The notes under the pieces are model-generated. The model made no database searches and was not told the DNA's origin. It worked only from the letters and a program-made list of their open reading frames with translations. The translations under genes and the position numbers were made by a program. DNA of 64,000 nt, taken from positions 76,113,609 through 76,177,608 of the forward strand of contig CM075853.1 in NCBI GenBank assembly GCA_037975125.1, read 5' to 3'. This DNA comes from Latrodectus hesperus. Lineage: Eukaryota > Arthropoda > Arachnida > Araneae > Theridiidae. Positions 12,655 through 25,756 of the stretch are shown piece by piece. Within the stretch, counting starts at the first letter, position 1. Each line of letters opens with the position of its first letter.

Positions 12655-14019
12655 ATATATATATATATATATATATATATTGTAATTTGCATTATTTTGG
12701 ATAATAGAGATGAAATTATTTTTTATTATGACAACTTTCAGCACTGCCTTCGCCCTCCATTTGATTACCAGACTGATTATTTGACACCAGTTATCCGTTG
12801 TGATGGAGATTTTTCGATCAGTCCAAATGAATGTCTAAATAGTATTTACGGGCCAATAAAATAACTGTTGAGGTACAAAACAAACTAAACCATCCAAATG
12901 AGAATGGTCTGCATCGTTTAGCTAAAACAATATCTGTCTCAAATTCTTGATTTCAATTAAATTGGCAATAATATTGGTGAAACAGATTCTGATTATTGTC
13001 TGAAGAATGAATTTTGTGAGAAAAGAGCTGCATGTAAAATAGGGAAGAATAGACTCCCATCTTTTCGCGAAGTCTCGATGAATTGCAATGATCAACTCTT
13101 TTGGTCGATCTTAAATTATTTTGAAGCACAGCTCATATTTTGTTGAAATTTCTTATTCTTATAACATTTGAACTGATATTCTTCAGTTTGGACTCAGTTA
13201 TAAATTTCATTTTAGTTGTAGTCAGGCTGTTATTGTCCGAATAATTTGGCGTGTTGATCGATATATACTCGAATCGATATTTCTCTATTTTCACTCAGAA
13301 AAAATTTGCAGCAACAAATATGCTTTTTCAAAAATAATTCTAAATAATCTTGCTTCAAATAACCGAATCTTAATTGAATCGTTGATCCTTTCGTTATTTT
13401 TCTCTATATTTGTATTCACTTGAAAATCTTCAGTATAATACCAGAAGTATCTTAACTTTGATTTACATATTGTTTGAGGACATAATGGTAGTACTATAAA
13501 AACAAGAAAATAAAAAAGGTATTATCTTTTAAACAGTTTCTGCAAATTCTTTAATTGCTTTTTTCTTATAAATTTCACTGCATCGTTCTGGCTCTTCGCA
13601 AATCGTGTTATTTAGAATCTGTTCTAAATCTCTCTCAATAATTTTTTTATCTTTTAAATATTCTTGAAACGTTTTTTAATTTAATTTTTTGTAATTATTT
13701 AAAGAATTATTTAACTGAGATTATTCATCTATAAAATTCCATTTTAATCATATCATAAAATGGAATATCTGAACTGATAATACTTTGCATATGCCTCTAT
13801 GAACTGATAATTTTATACTTTATTCGATATTATCCACATTACAAATATTTTCATAGCCCATTGTTCATTTAATATTCTGTTATATATATTAGATGATATA
13901 GTAAGTCGAAAATGATTTAAAAACTTGGAAAATGCTTAGTTCATCTCTTTATTTATTTTTCAACTTCGAGTTGAAATTTAAAATTTCATAATACTTCACA
14001 CTCTATTATTCCATTTCCC
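12655..14019. other. intergenic, no gene recognised
   Basis: Begins with (AT)n (12655-12680). The rest is AT-rich with a few less AT-rich stretches (about 12740-12870 and 13020-13110) that may be worn transposon pieces. No ORF, tRNA-like structure or splice-linked reading frame could be supported. Confidence 0.4.
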
Positions 14020-14180
14020 ACTAAAACAAATGTCTATGCCATTAATATCTACACAGATGGATCCAAACATGATGAAAGAACTGGTGCCTCATTTGTTTGG
14101 TTCAAAAAAGGAGTTGAGATCCATTCAAGCAAATTTAGATTATTTCAAAACAATACTGTTATCAAGCGGAAAAAATGGTG
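14020..14180 (+). pseudogene. non-LTR retrotransposon RNase H fragment
   Basis: One open stretch reads TKTNVYAINIYTDGSKHDER and continues TGASFVWFKKGVEIHSSKFR. IYTDGSK with the catalytic Asp is the first motif of RNase H domains in Jockey/I-type elements, and the spacing to the following strands is right. It stops shortly after and no RT or downstream RNase H motif is adjacent, so it is an isolated fragment of a different copy from the one at the window start. Confidence 0.65.
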
Positions 14181-17100
14181 GTCCAACTAGTAATAATCTA
14201 TGTAAGTAACCATGAATTTACTGATGTTACAATTTAGACTGACAACACTTAATATTATTTTCATTACTTAATCAACTAATTGACTATTAGTTTAGTATTT
14301 AAAAATTTAAAGATAAATGTATTGTGAAACAATTTTAATCTTCTATAAAAAATTTCTCTACAAAAACTTTCCAACCGCTGAGTTCTCTTACAAAGATTGA
14401 AGAAAAGCTTTTTCAATGAAATAAAGCATTTTATTGTGCTCAATAGTTTATCTCTCGTGGCTACCGTTTTTTCTGACTGAAATCGTAAAAAAAGATCAAA
14501 CTTTTCCATAATTTAGAGTGAAAGAAAAGTGACGAGTACAACAGTAGAGTGGCACCTTTTCGCTACACCAACGAAGGAAGACTGAATTGTCTTAAAGAAC
14601 TTCTGATCTACATACCTCTCAGCAGAACGTTTCTGCTTCAAGTATTAAACCCATTATCTCCCTGATTTGAGAGCAATACGTTTCCCATCAAGAAAGTACC
14701 ACGATTCCTTAAAAGACTAATAAACGAATTTCATTCTTAAAAAAATGTGGCCGCACAGTAATTCATAAATTTAGCTAAAATTGCTGAAAATAAATATATA
14801 AATGATGGTTTCTTTCATATTACTTCAAAGGGGGCGCATGAATTTTTTTACAACGAAAGATTCTACGAATTGTAATTCAAATTAATATATTTATTTCTAT
14901 ATATCTCAGTTTAAATATCATCATGATGTTACTTGGCCTTTCAAAACAAAGCCTTCAGGATTGTGTTTCTAAAGGAACTGCGTTCGATCATTTGGATGGA
15001 GCCTCGCTATGTTACCGAGAATTTTTCATGAATTCCTATGATGAGTTGAAATTCTTTCCTCATAACATTGTCAATAAATTTTGCATATTCTAAGCTACCT
15101 GGAACACTTTAAAGACTGCCCGGAACACTAAGTTGAATGCCATGTTATATATTTGATTAAGCTAAAGATTCATTCGGTGTTAGAAATGCCCCAGAATTTT
15201 ATTAGCGACTATATGACAATTTCATGAAGGAATTTTTCAGTAATGAATTATTCTTCATCTGAATATATTATCTAAAATTTTAAGGAATAGCTTAATGTAA
15301 TTAATTAATTAAATTGTATCATTCAATATCGTAAACATTTAATTAAAACTTTTGTACTTTGAAATTTAACACAGCCAGCATTACATTGAAAAAAGCTTCA
15401 TTAACTTTGAACCATTGTGATAGAAGACGCATAGTTTTTATAAAGATTTCTATGCTCAGAACAGCCTCAGATGTGCCCGGCGACATTTAGGGAATCATTG
15501 AGATTATGCTCTTAATATTAGAGGCCATACATACCCACAACAGGGTGTTATGTTTCCGTTTCTTTTGATAACCGAAACTCTTTGATAAATATTTAGCACA
15601 TTAACAACGTTGCGTAAAAGATTTTCTTCGGTTAGCCGTGTTAACATTTCTTTTGTGAAATTCTGACTTCTCAACAAGTTGCTGCAAATGGCATGTGCCT
15701 CTATGAATAATCTTTAAAGTTGTTAATTTCTTTTGCTAACTTTGTGTCCTGCTCACTCACATTGAACACATTGGTGATGTGATAATGGAATGTAAGTTAT
15801 CATAGAAATGATCATTTAGTTCTGAAGTTGGATATAAATTCATAGAATAAGAGAATACTAGACACTTAATTAAAGTCACAACTTAATTAAAGTCAAACTT
15901 TAAATAATTGTTTGAAATATTAAATATTTATTTTTAAAATTTCTGACTATTGGGTATGTTTTTCTCATCTTCTAATTTTTATCATAATAAGACTATTCAT
16001 TATTGAGTGTTGATTTTTTTATTATAAGTATACAAATCAGTTCAAATTTACAATTCCATATTCAAGAAAATGTCTTAAAGTTTTTTCAAGTCATTAAATT
16101 AATAAAAAAAAATATTGATAAAAACATCATGTGAATACAAAATATATTTTACCTGATTTTTATATAAAAACTCCGCGAATCATTTATCAGCTGCAATATG
16201 CAGCAGCAGTAAAATTTAAGTATTGAATGATAAGAACAAAAAGCTTGAAGTCGAAAATAGGTATTTGAATACATTCATATAAATTTTTTTAAATATAAGA
16301 ATTCAGTTAACTGTTCTATAATTATATCAGATGCTATATAAAAGGAACTGCTATTTTAAATAACTAGGTTTGATTTGATTTTTTAACTTTACGTGTTTGA
16401 ATGTAAAAGGGCAGAAAATAAAATGACATTAACTCATTGTTGAAAAAATTAAGCAACTTTTATTTTTTATTTAATCTCACATAATGAAAAATAATGTAAA
16501 TGATAACATGTGCTTTTAAATCCTGTTATAGGAAACTCTTACAGCTTTTAAAATATTTCTTCAAAAATTTTACTTTAAGTAAATTATGATTGAAATTATA
16601 AAAAATATTAAATAATTATTGTAATGCATATACACATACAAATATATATATCGCTTTTATTCTTCTGACCCTCTTTAAATCTTTGAAGGGAGAATGATGT
16701 ATCCTTTAAAACTTATATCTGTAATAATAGTGATCAGTATGTAACAAGAAATATTTAAATTTTGATATATATATAATTTATAACATTTATTTTATTTTCA
16801 CTTTAAAGTTTGAAGAATCGTAGATTCTCGAATCAATTCCCATTCTTTCAAATTTGATGACCATTAATTTAACTGAACTTTTCTTTGCAATCAAAAACAG
16901 AAATCAGCTAATTATTTTTACTAAATTTTGTACTAATATTTTACTGAATCATAAGAAAAGACTTCTCTACTTACTTTGAATTATCCTATGGGAAAAATAA
17001 TTGTTATTGATATCGATAATTACACATCTAAGACAATAGTTATTTTATTAAAGGTAAGTATACCTGTTTTAATTAAAAATTAAATTAGGTTGTTTATTAT

Positions 17101-17779
17101 GTTTCACTACTTTTTGAGTTATTATTATTATTAATTGAAATTCATCATAGATTAATGAAAATATAATTTGTGAAAGAAATTCTTTCATACAAGCATACCA
17201 TCGGAAATGATATTGCTATGGATTTAATATTGGGAACTATTTTATTTAGTAATAAATGGCTGTTTACAACAAATTACATTGAAAAGTTGTTATTGTTATT
17301 TTGTCAACCTGAGTGAAATTTCCTATAACTAAATAAATGCTACACAAAGGAACTGATGTTGATAAAATTATTTGGATTTTTAAATCTGCTATGTAAAAAA
17401 TTGATATTTCATTTCTGGGAAATTTCGACTGAAAAAAAACTACTTGCACACAAATAATAATAATAATGTAAAAAAAACTATAGCATTTTTATTCCTTTTG
17501 TTCCTTATTGTATATATTTTACTTTTATTATATTTCTCATATTTTACTCTTTTTAAAAACTTTGCAATACTAAATTTTTAAGTTGCTATCTGAATATTTG
17601 TTAGAAATGACCCGGAAAGTATTATCGGAAGTATTTTTAATAATATCCATATTTTCATTAATAAAATATAAATATGCTTTTTTATCTATATGTTTTTATT
17701 AACCTTTTTAATCTATATGTAATTTATTAATTTCATGATTTTTATAAACTAACGTATAAATATATTAATTCCAAAATAA
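14181..17779. other. intergenic spacer between TCP1/transposon region and the Dscam-type array
   Basis: AT-rich. Two less AT-rich stretches (about 14900-15120 and 15400-15560) look like old transposon remnants but carry no recognisable domain on either strand. No cassette box (GGCGCT with the GATAT upstream part), leader exon or Ig exon was seen, so the array seems to start at 17780. Confidence 0.45.
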
Positions 17780-17816
17780 ACCGATATGGGGCGCTACTGT
17801 TCTTATGATATGGCGT
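17780..17816 (+). promoter_or_regulatory. cassette B1 promoter box, B-type double
   Basis: ACCGATATGGGGCGCTAC at 17780-17797, followed by a second box ATGGCGT at 17810-17816. The two GGCG cores start 22 bp apart. It lies 218 bp upstream of the B1 leader ATG. The same arrangement occurs before B3, B8 and B11. Confidence 0.75.
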
Positions 17817-18014
17817 ACTCGGATTATCACAATAGTTTTTACGGTTCACCCAATTTTTGTTATAAATGTATATATTGATGGTGTATAATATCTTATCACT
17901 AATATCATACAATGAGACTTTTGTGTGATCCAATTATTCTTTGAATAATCGTGTTTTACAAATTTTAAAGAAAAATACTTCTTATCTTTGATTACAGTAA
18001 ACATTTGTTCAACC

Positions 18015-18072
18015 ATGTCAAGCAACATTATGCTTGTTGGATTCATTTGGACCACTATTTTCTTGCTTACTG
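18015..18072 (+). CDS. sDscam: Dscam-type cassette B1, leader (signal peptide) exon
   Basis: ATG at 18015 opens a 19-codon hydrophobic leader, MSSNIMLVGFIWTTIFLLT, ending in phase 1 at ACTG|GTAAGC. Charge is low but the hydrophobic core suits a secretory signal peptide, as expected for a cell-surface Ig protein. It joins to the Ig exon 334 bp downstream to give a Val at the junction. This is the leftmost cassette in the window. Confidence 0.8.
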
Positions 18073-18406
18073 GTAAGCATATATTTTATAACTATCCATT
18101 TAAAATAAACTCATATATAACTTATTTTTAATCTTTAATTTTAATGTAGTAAATACTATTTAAACTTTCTTATTAATTATACAACACTATATAAATTTCA
18201 CAAGTCAGTGATTCTGATATTACTTCTTCTTATTAAAGATCTTTCAAAAGTTTTAAAACATGCTAAAGGAATTTAATATGTAAACTTCAAAACTTTGAAT
18301 ATTATTTGAATTCAAACAAAAGAATTAGTAGATTTTTCAAGTAAATATATAACTGGAATATATATATAAACATTATTGGCTAAGAGTCTAATTTTTCGGT
18401 TTTTAG

Positions 18407-18700
18407 TTGGTGAAGAAGAGCCCCCAGTCTTAAATCCAATGTATATACCACCGAATTTAGCTCTTGGAGATGTGACAGTACTTTCATGCACAATCAAAAG
18501 AGGAAGTTTGCCCATTAAATTTGATTGGTATCATAATTATAACGCACTGCCTGAGACTAAAAATTTTAAAATCTCCAATACTGAGATGGGATCACAGTTT
18601 TCGATTGGAAAAATTAGAGCCACTGATATGGGTAATTATTCATGCAAAGCAAGTAATATTTATGGACAAGACACGAAAACCGAAATAGTTATCATTGAAG
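18407..18700 (+). CDS. sDscam: Dscam-type cassette B1, Ig-domain exon
   Basis: Single I-set-like Ig domain of 98 codons, phase 1-1, after TTCGGTTTTTAG and before GAAG|GTAAAA. Key residues are Cys28 (LSCTIKRG), Trp41 (FDWYHN) and Cys80 in DMGNYSC, with an N-Y-S sequon just before the second Cys. The opening EEPPVLNPMYIPP and the KRGSLP loop resemble Ig7 of Dscam, the domain related to the first Ig of chelicerate sDscam. It is 3 bp shorter than nearly all its paralogues (294 against 297), losing one codon near the N-terminal end. B-type by CKASN.YGQD.KTE at the end. Expected job: the membrane-distal variable domain for homophilic recognition; this is inferred from the family. Confidence 0.88.
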
Positions 18701-21700
18701 GTAAAATTATTTTGTGAATTACACAGTCTAAGCAATCAATCATTTTATATGCTTTGTTTACTGTTATAATGAAATTGAATATAGTTTTAAATTTAATATA
18801 TTATTTCATTTATTATTTTAAAATAAAATTTATTTGTTTTCGTTTACATTAAATCAACTTTTGTACCAATTTTTTGTAAATTAAATTTATTCACAATTTT
18901 TCTTACATTTATCACTATTGAATTGTTATTGTGTAATAAGAGATTATCTCACTCCTTTTAAATTAAATGTTTAAAGTATAGTACACAGTTATAAAAAAAT
19001 TTTTATTTTTATATAGTTATCATTCAAATGATTTCTGTCATTCTGTGCTGTGAATGACATCATATTCTGACTTATCACATCTAAAAAAGGAATGTTATAA
19101 TTATTTATAAAATTAAGATATCCGATGTAATGATTTTACTTTTTTAGATACAATATTTTCTAATATTAACATCAAAGTTGTAACAATTTGGAAAAATTAC
19201 TATATCATATAAATAATTCTATTAAAAAAACATAATACATATGTGTTTTATGAAGTATCATTACAATTTGCATTTGATGAGCAAAAATTATTTTCCTTTA
19301 TTTGTATGTTTTTTGGCTGTTTTAATTTTTGCGCATTTATCTGGAACAATCCAATTTATTTGTCTTACTTGTTTCAATTAACCTTGTACACAAAAATTGA
19401 ATTTAACTTCTTTTCAGCATTTTTTTATCAGCGAAATTTATAACTTGAATGAGATTAATATTAATAAAAAAGTTATGTTTTTTATTTTGTGTGATGTGAA
19501 TATAAGCAAAAAATACTTTTGTTTTCAGGTACTAAATCTGAGAAAAAATATCCATATCGAATTAATTTTATTTCTGCATTTTTAGTATTCAAATGTTATT
19601 TTTTGTGGAATTCTTGTATAAAAAGCCTCCAAAAACCATCTAAATGTGTATGCATAAGAATTAAATTTTAAAAGTGTTGAGTTTTCTGTACAGGAACACA
19701 AAAAATTTCTATTATTTTATCATATTTATTTTATATTTTGATGTAAGTATATTATAAAATTGACCACAAGTTGTACTTGTTTTGTGAATTTCTTGATTAT
19801 CAGGTCAGCTGCATAACAAATGTTGGCAAATATTTTAACATTGTTATAGGCAAGATTATAATAATCATAATTTATAAAAGATAATTTTATTAAATATCAA
19901 TTATTAGAATTCAGATTAATTTTAATATTTATATATTTGTTCTTTGTTTGCATTGTAATTTGCTTTTAACATCAATAATAAATCATATTTTTATACATAC
20001 TTTTATCAAACATTTTATAGAGCTATTTAATTCTGTATTAATTTCAGTAATGGTATCAAGTATTTCTATCGAAGCTTTTTAGGATTTTAAATAATCTGTT
20101 TAATAATTTATATTTCTATTAGTATTCAGTGATTTAAATTAATAAAATTTTGTTATTGATGCAAATAATGTAATTTCACCTTTGTAATTGCATGCAAAAT
20201 GAGTTAACTTTTAATTTTAAATCCAATCTTGGACTTTTTATTTATTTATTTTAAATTTTTGTGAGAGAATAGAAAAAATGCACTATATTTATAAGAACAT
20301 TACACTCGATTTTGCGAAATTTATTTTCTTTAAGGCTGCTGTAACTCCTGATAAAATTGTTTCACTACTAGCATAGTACTGTTGCAGTGAAAAAGAACTT
20401 TTAACTCATCTTAACTTCATTGCAAATTAAGATTTGCTTAAAAAAAATGCTTAATATTTTCTTAATCAATTAAAAGAATTTGATAACTATTTCTTAATTT
20501 AAATTCATAGAAAATTCGCTGGGAACTATTATATTAGGAACTAATATTGTATTTTTATATGCATTTTATACGCTTTTTTAAAAAATATTTAAAGTTAAAT
20601 GAAATTACTTATTTTGAATACTCTCTAAATTTCAGTATATAAAAGTGATAGTTATTTTTATTGTGTAAAATATAATTTAACAACATAATTTAAGAATTAA
20701 TTTATTTTAATGCAATATTCTTTGTAGTGGTTTTTATTTTTATATAAAAATTACACACTATAACATTACATCTATACTTGATTAACCTTGCTCATCACCA
20801 CTTTTAAATTAAATTACAGGTTCACAATTGATTGATTGTGAAACCGTTAGGAAATTTCCGTGGATTTATAATCTTGTTATGTCATATTTATCTAAAAGTA
20901 CTACTTAAGTGTCATATTTATCTAAAAATACTACTTAAGTGCCATATTTATCTAAAGTACTACTTTATCCTCTAACTTGCAAAATAATTCATGTTTTAAT
21001 CTATATATTTCAGTGTTTCAGGGGAGACTTTCATTTAATTCTAAGTTCACTTAAATAGATTATCTGGTTTTTCATTTTAATATATTTAAATGACAATAGC
21101 AGAAAATATATTTCAGAATATATTTTCAAATATTGTCAAAACCATTTTTAGTTCAATCTTTTTCAAGTAATAATCGACTACAAGACTCGTAACTAATCCA
21201 CAAATTATGAAAATATTCGTATTGCGTTAGACACATGAATTATTATTATTTGCCAGTCATCAGAGTGATATTAGAAACTTTTAACTTTGATTTATTATTT
21301 TTTAAATCTTATTATCTTATCATGTTCTTAATTTTGTGTAAAATTTGTATTTTTAATGAAAGCTCTTTTAGAAGTAAATTCATTTTTATTCATACATATC
21401 TTTTACAATTAATTCAATCATTAACTTTTAAAAGCATTTTATGTCTTCTACTAATATTACTTCTCTATTGCACTAATTTAAATCACTTGTGAACTGATTC
21501 AAATTGCCAGTATCATTATTTGCTATGCAAAATAAATAATAAATAAAATGTGAACGCTTAAGGAAGATGGGAAGTTTCCAGAAAAATGAAAATACTTTTC
21601 ACTTTATTTGAAATTATATGAAGCGTTAAAATGATATGATATTAACATTTGAAATGATGTGAATGTTTGCTCGCAATACATAATTTTTTTAACTTGAGAA

Positions 21701-22623
21701 TTAATCTAATTAATTTCTGAATATTTAATTACAGGTATTAAATTTCGGAAAAGTATTTTTATATTTGAAGTGGTCAAAGCTGATTAATTATTACATCAAT
21801 TTCTTAATTGTGGAAGTTCTCTATAATTTGATATTATGTAATAAAAACCCATTTTACATACGCAAAGGAATTAAAAACACGTTTCAATTTACATTAAGAA
21901 ATCTCGGAATATTTTGAAATGTTGTGTCATAGATAATGTTTAATCTTGTATCTCTTATGACATTTCAAGTCACATAATAATCCTTCCGAACTTCGTTTTC
22001 AAACAAAATACGTAGAGATATGAATGAAGTGAAATTTGTACTTCAGTTGAAATGAAGTATTATTTAAATATTTTTTCATAGATAATATGCAAGTAAACAC
22101 TTTCAATTTCTGTGTGATCGAAATAAATTTTATTGTATAGTAGACGTAATTTCAAGGGACTATATATTTTGAACAGAAATTCATACAAATCAGTGACTAT
22201 CTTGCCATATTTCAAAGGTTAATTATGTGAATTGTGTAAATATTTATCCTCCAAGCTTAAGCTTTAATCTATATAACATTCCATAAAACTGTTCAATACA
22301 TAACATTTTATTGTAAAGAAAAATTTAAATGACGTTTAACAGTTATATCGCATTCTATTATTGAAAATATCTAAATAACACAGGCAAATTTTGTAACATT
22401 TAATTTGTTTTATTCCTCTGATATGCGCATCCAAAATACTTATAATATTTTTTCAAGACATGGATTTATTACTTTTTAAATATTTCCATTTTGATACAAA
22501 ACAATTTTTAATGTAGACTCTTGATTCAATAAAAGTAAGAATTTTTTCTAAAATTTATATGGATGTATTCCAAGTAATTATTTGCTTACAACTTTTGAAG
22601 CAATTTTATATTTTCCCAAATTT
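18701..22623 (+). other. B1-A2 spacer
   Basis: 3.9 kb of AT-rich sequence without a promoter box, leader or Ig exon. By the A-B-C order a C cassette is missing here. It contains the 30-bp tandem repeat at 20881-20966. No C-type relic could be recognised by eye. Confidence 0.5.
20881..20966. repeat. 30-bp tandem repeat, about 2.9 copies
   Basis: Unit GTCATATTTATCTAAAAGTA followed by CTACTTAAGT, repeated nearly exactly twice and then once in truncated form (GCCATATTTATCTAAAGTAC). Confidence 0.9.
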
Positions 22624-22641
22624 AACGATATGTGGCGCTGC
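22624..22641 (+). promoter_or_regulatory. cassette A2 promoter box
   Basis: AACGATATGTGGCGCTGC, followed by the A-type flank TTTCC. It lies 200 bp upstream of the A2 leader ATG. Confidence 0.75.
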
Positions 22642-22841
22642 TTTCCATTTTGTGGCCCAGGGTGCGTACATGCACATACTAATAATGGCTTGGGTTTTAG
22701 CATGTTTATTTAATTTCGGGTGATATTTGTTGTGTACTTGGTAATTTTTAAGTAATATTTCTTAGAATTGGATAGAATTAGAAAGAAATTAGTTTCAAGA
22801 GGTTTTTTCGTATACTGCTAATACAGAATGAAAAATTAATT

Positions 22842-22887
22842 ATGTTGAAACTGATATTTCTGTGCTTCTTTGCAATCATTCAAAAAG
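22842..22887 (+). CDS. sDscam: Dscam-type cassette A2, leader exon
   Basis: MLKLIFLCFFAIIQK, 15 codons plus one base, ending CAAAAAG|GTAAGT in phase 1. A basic residue at position 3 and an uninterrupted hydrophobic core fit a signal peptide. An ATG 14 bp upstream (22828) opens only a 3-codon uORF (MKN, then TAA), so 22842 is the likely start. Confidence 0.8.
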
Positions 22888-23264
22888 GTAAGTGTTTGTT
22901 ATTTTTTTCATTTATTATAAAGTATGTAATATTTTGAAACGAATTTTTGATATTAAATATTGGATTATGATTTTAATTATAGACATCTAATTGCAATTTA
23001 GCAAAGTAAAAAATCGTATTGATCATTCTATACTATTTGTAACTAGTTTTAATGCTTAAAACAGGTTTCTTAAATAGATATTCAACAACAACTTTTAAAT
23101 CTATTTAATTTTTAAACGATAAATAGATAGTTAAAAATTACTTTAATTATCTTTTTAAAAATAATTTTTGTTTTGATTCATATTTATTCTTCATTTTATG
23201 CACAAATTATTTTATTTCTATTATTTCCCTACATATTTAATATAGTAATTTAATTTGTTATATA

Positions 23265-23345
<81 letters not shown>

Positions 23346-24569
23346 CATTTCAATTACGATAACCCTTTGCATCATTAAAACTTCATGAATGCTACTAATA
23401 CAATATGAAATATAATGATTTATATAGTCATAATATAATATCATAAAATGAACTGACAGCTTAAAAAGTTCTTATTTTCATATAAAGTTTTATAAAAAGA
23501 AAAGTGCTTGCTTATTAATGCTAAATATTTTACAGATTCTATAAAATTTCTTTCATATTATGTGAGAGAAATGAATTTCTTATTTCAACTAATTTAAAAT
23601 ATATAACTTTAAAATGATTAATTTTTATTCTAACATATGTTAAGTAGTTAAAATATTATTATGTAAAAACTTTTTAAATATAATTAGAGAATATAGAATA
23701 AACTTCATAGATTATAGAATAAACTTCATTTTTTCTATAATCATAAAACAATAGAGTTATTAATAACAAAAATGTGTGGTTGGTTTGAAAATTTTTGAGA
23801 AAAATATTTTTGTGAAATTAAGGATTTTTCAATTAAATTCATATTAGTAAATTTAATCTCCTATGTCTAATCACTGTATCAACTTCTGTCAATGCATTAA
23901 TTTCGATAAAGAACTTTGCAAGTCAAATTGTTTTTATTAAGAAATTGTAGATTAAGTTGCTAGTTCATCCATTTTCAATTTGACGTTGAATGTCTCAGTT
24001 TTTATAAATAAATTGTACAAAATATGATATTATGCAGTAAGAAAAACGCTTTTTTTATATCAAATGTATATACGGGGAAACATTTTGCTTTAGAAATTGT
24101 GTGAATATTGAAAGATATTAGCAATTTGATTAAATTAAAGTAATTTATACATTAAAAACATAAAAATCTTATATCACAAACTTAGAAACTCCTACAACAA
24201 ATTTCTAAAAGTAAGGATTTCTTTTGAGTTGCTGATTTCAAAAATAATACTTTTATTAATTGTACTCGAAAAGTAAAACATTTTATTAAACTTAACTTGT
24301 GTTAGCTTCTAAGGAGGTAAAAATTATTAAGTACAATAACCAACACTGTTTAGTTATGATTAGGGACATTTTTGTTAATGCAATCTCTATATGAATCATT
24401 AAAATCCTTTACCTCTGCTTATGTTGCACTCAAGATTATTATATAATGTTAGATGGAAATTTCTTGACATAATAAGCTTGTAACATAGATGTTGAATAAT
24501 TTATCACATTTAACATGATTATATTTACTTCGCAAATCCTTTAATTCTAATTACATTTTATTTTCCTAG
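22888..24569 (+). other. cassette A2 intron
   Basis: 1.68 kb, GTAAGT to TTTCCTAG. A long leader-to-Ig intron is typical of A-type cassettes here (1.7-2.2 kb). Contains an AT microsatellite at 23260-23340 and no coding signal. Confidence 0.7.
23260..23340. repeat. (TA)n microsatellite
   Basis: About 40 TA units with one TT interruption near 23270, inside the A2 intron. Confidence 0.95.
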
Positions 24570-24866
24570 TGCAAAGTCGAGAAGAATCGCCTGTTCTGAA
24601 TCCTATTGTTATTCCACCAAATTTAGCAATTGGAGATATGGCGGAACTATCATGTACTGTCAAACGAGGAAAACTGCCTATTCTATTTAAATGGCTCCAT
24701 AATAATAAGCTTATATCAGAAAAGCAAAATTTTAAAGTTTCCAATTCTCGCATCACTTCTCTTTTTCATATAGGAGAAATAACAGCTTCCGATATTGGTA
24801 ATTATACTTGCAAAGCTACGAATGCTTTTGGGGAAGATACCACAAGTGTTCAAGTTCTAATTGAAG
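24570..24866 (+). CDS. sDscam: Dscam-type cassette A2, Ig-domain exon
   Basis: 99 codons, phase 1-1, between TTTTCCTAG and GAAG|GTAACG. Begins VQSREESPVLNPIVIPPNLA. Cys29 (ELSCTVKRG), Trp42 (FKWLHN) and Cys81 (DIGNYTC) form the Ig core. The A-type ending is N.FGEDTTSVQVLIEG. It differs from the other A copies in KRGKLPILFKW (Lys for Ser). The frame is intact and the junction residue with its own leader is Val. Confidence 0.9.
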
Positions 24867-25584
24867 GTAACGTAAATTGAAATAATATAAAGAAAGATAA
24901 GTAAAGTAAAAAAAATAGTTAAGAATTCTTTAGCCTAAATAGGAATGAAGATGCATTTTTGTAATTATAGTTTCCAGTTAAATATACAAAATCTTGAATA
25001 TTTTACGTAAATATTTTTAAAAAGAGATTATAACAAGTATAATAACGATGCAAATATCATACAGCTTTTGTACATTTCATTTTAACTCATCAAAATCTTT
25101 GTAATGTTTTAAAATTTATTAATGAAATAAAATCATAATGTATTTTATAATACTTGTCATTTAAGTACTGTTCTATTTATGTAGCATAGTTTTCATAAAC
25201 TTTCGCGACTATTTTATTTTATTTTACAATTTTATTACGGTATTTTCCATGGAAGTAGAGAAATTCGTTTATATATATAAAAAGTTGTGTTTATATCGTT
25301 ACTTTAACATATGAACGTGTAAGATAAATAATAGTATCATCATTCCTTTGATTAATTTTATTTTATTTTACGAAGTATCAAAAACTGAAAGTAATTTTTT
25401 GACATTCTAATAATATCTAGTGATATTTATATTACTCAATGAAATAAATTGAAATAAGTTATATTGGAAAATGCTTAATTTTTAGCTGGATGATACACAA
25501 AAAATATACTTTTTTACCAAAATTTTATGGTTATATCTTATATTAATTTAGTTTTTTAAATTTTATAAATTAGTTTCAGAACAC
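24867..25584 (+). other. A2-B3 spacer
   Basis: 0.72 kb, AT-rich. All A-to-B spacers in the array are 0.7-0.8 kb. No feature seen. Confidence 0.5.
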
Positions 25585-25621
25585 ACCGATATGGGGCGCT
25601 ACAATGCATAATGTATGGCGT
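25585..25621 (+). promoter_or_regulatory. cassette B3 promoter box, B-type double
   Basis: ACCGATATGGGGCGCTAC at 25585-25602 and ATGGCGT at 25615-25621; GGCG-to-GGCG distance 22 bp. It lies 155 bp upstream of the first in-frame leader ATG, the shortest such distance in the array. Confidence 0.75.
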
Positions 25622-25756
25622 GTGTACTCTTTTCTATTTAACTCAATAGCTTTGTTTTCAGTATACAGTTTCATTCATTGTCACTATAAAATATTTGTTT
25701 TTATAAGTACATAGTTTTGAGTACATTTATAGTCAATTGAAATATTTAAAGCACAT

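Noticed and set aside
14276..14509. Minus-strand ORF of 77 codons
   Set aside because: Basic, Phe/Leu-rich composition expected from AT-rich DNA, no family resemblance and no supporting signals.
18312..18515. Minus-strand ORFs overlapping the Ig exons (also 24547-24756 and 26329-26541)
   Set aside because: Antisense shadows of conserved Ig coding sequence with no domain of their own.
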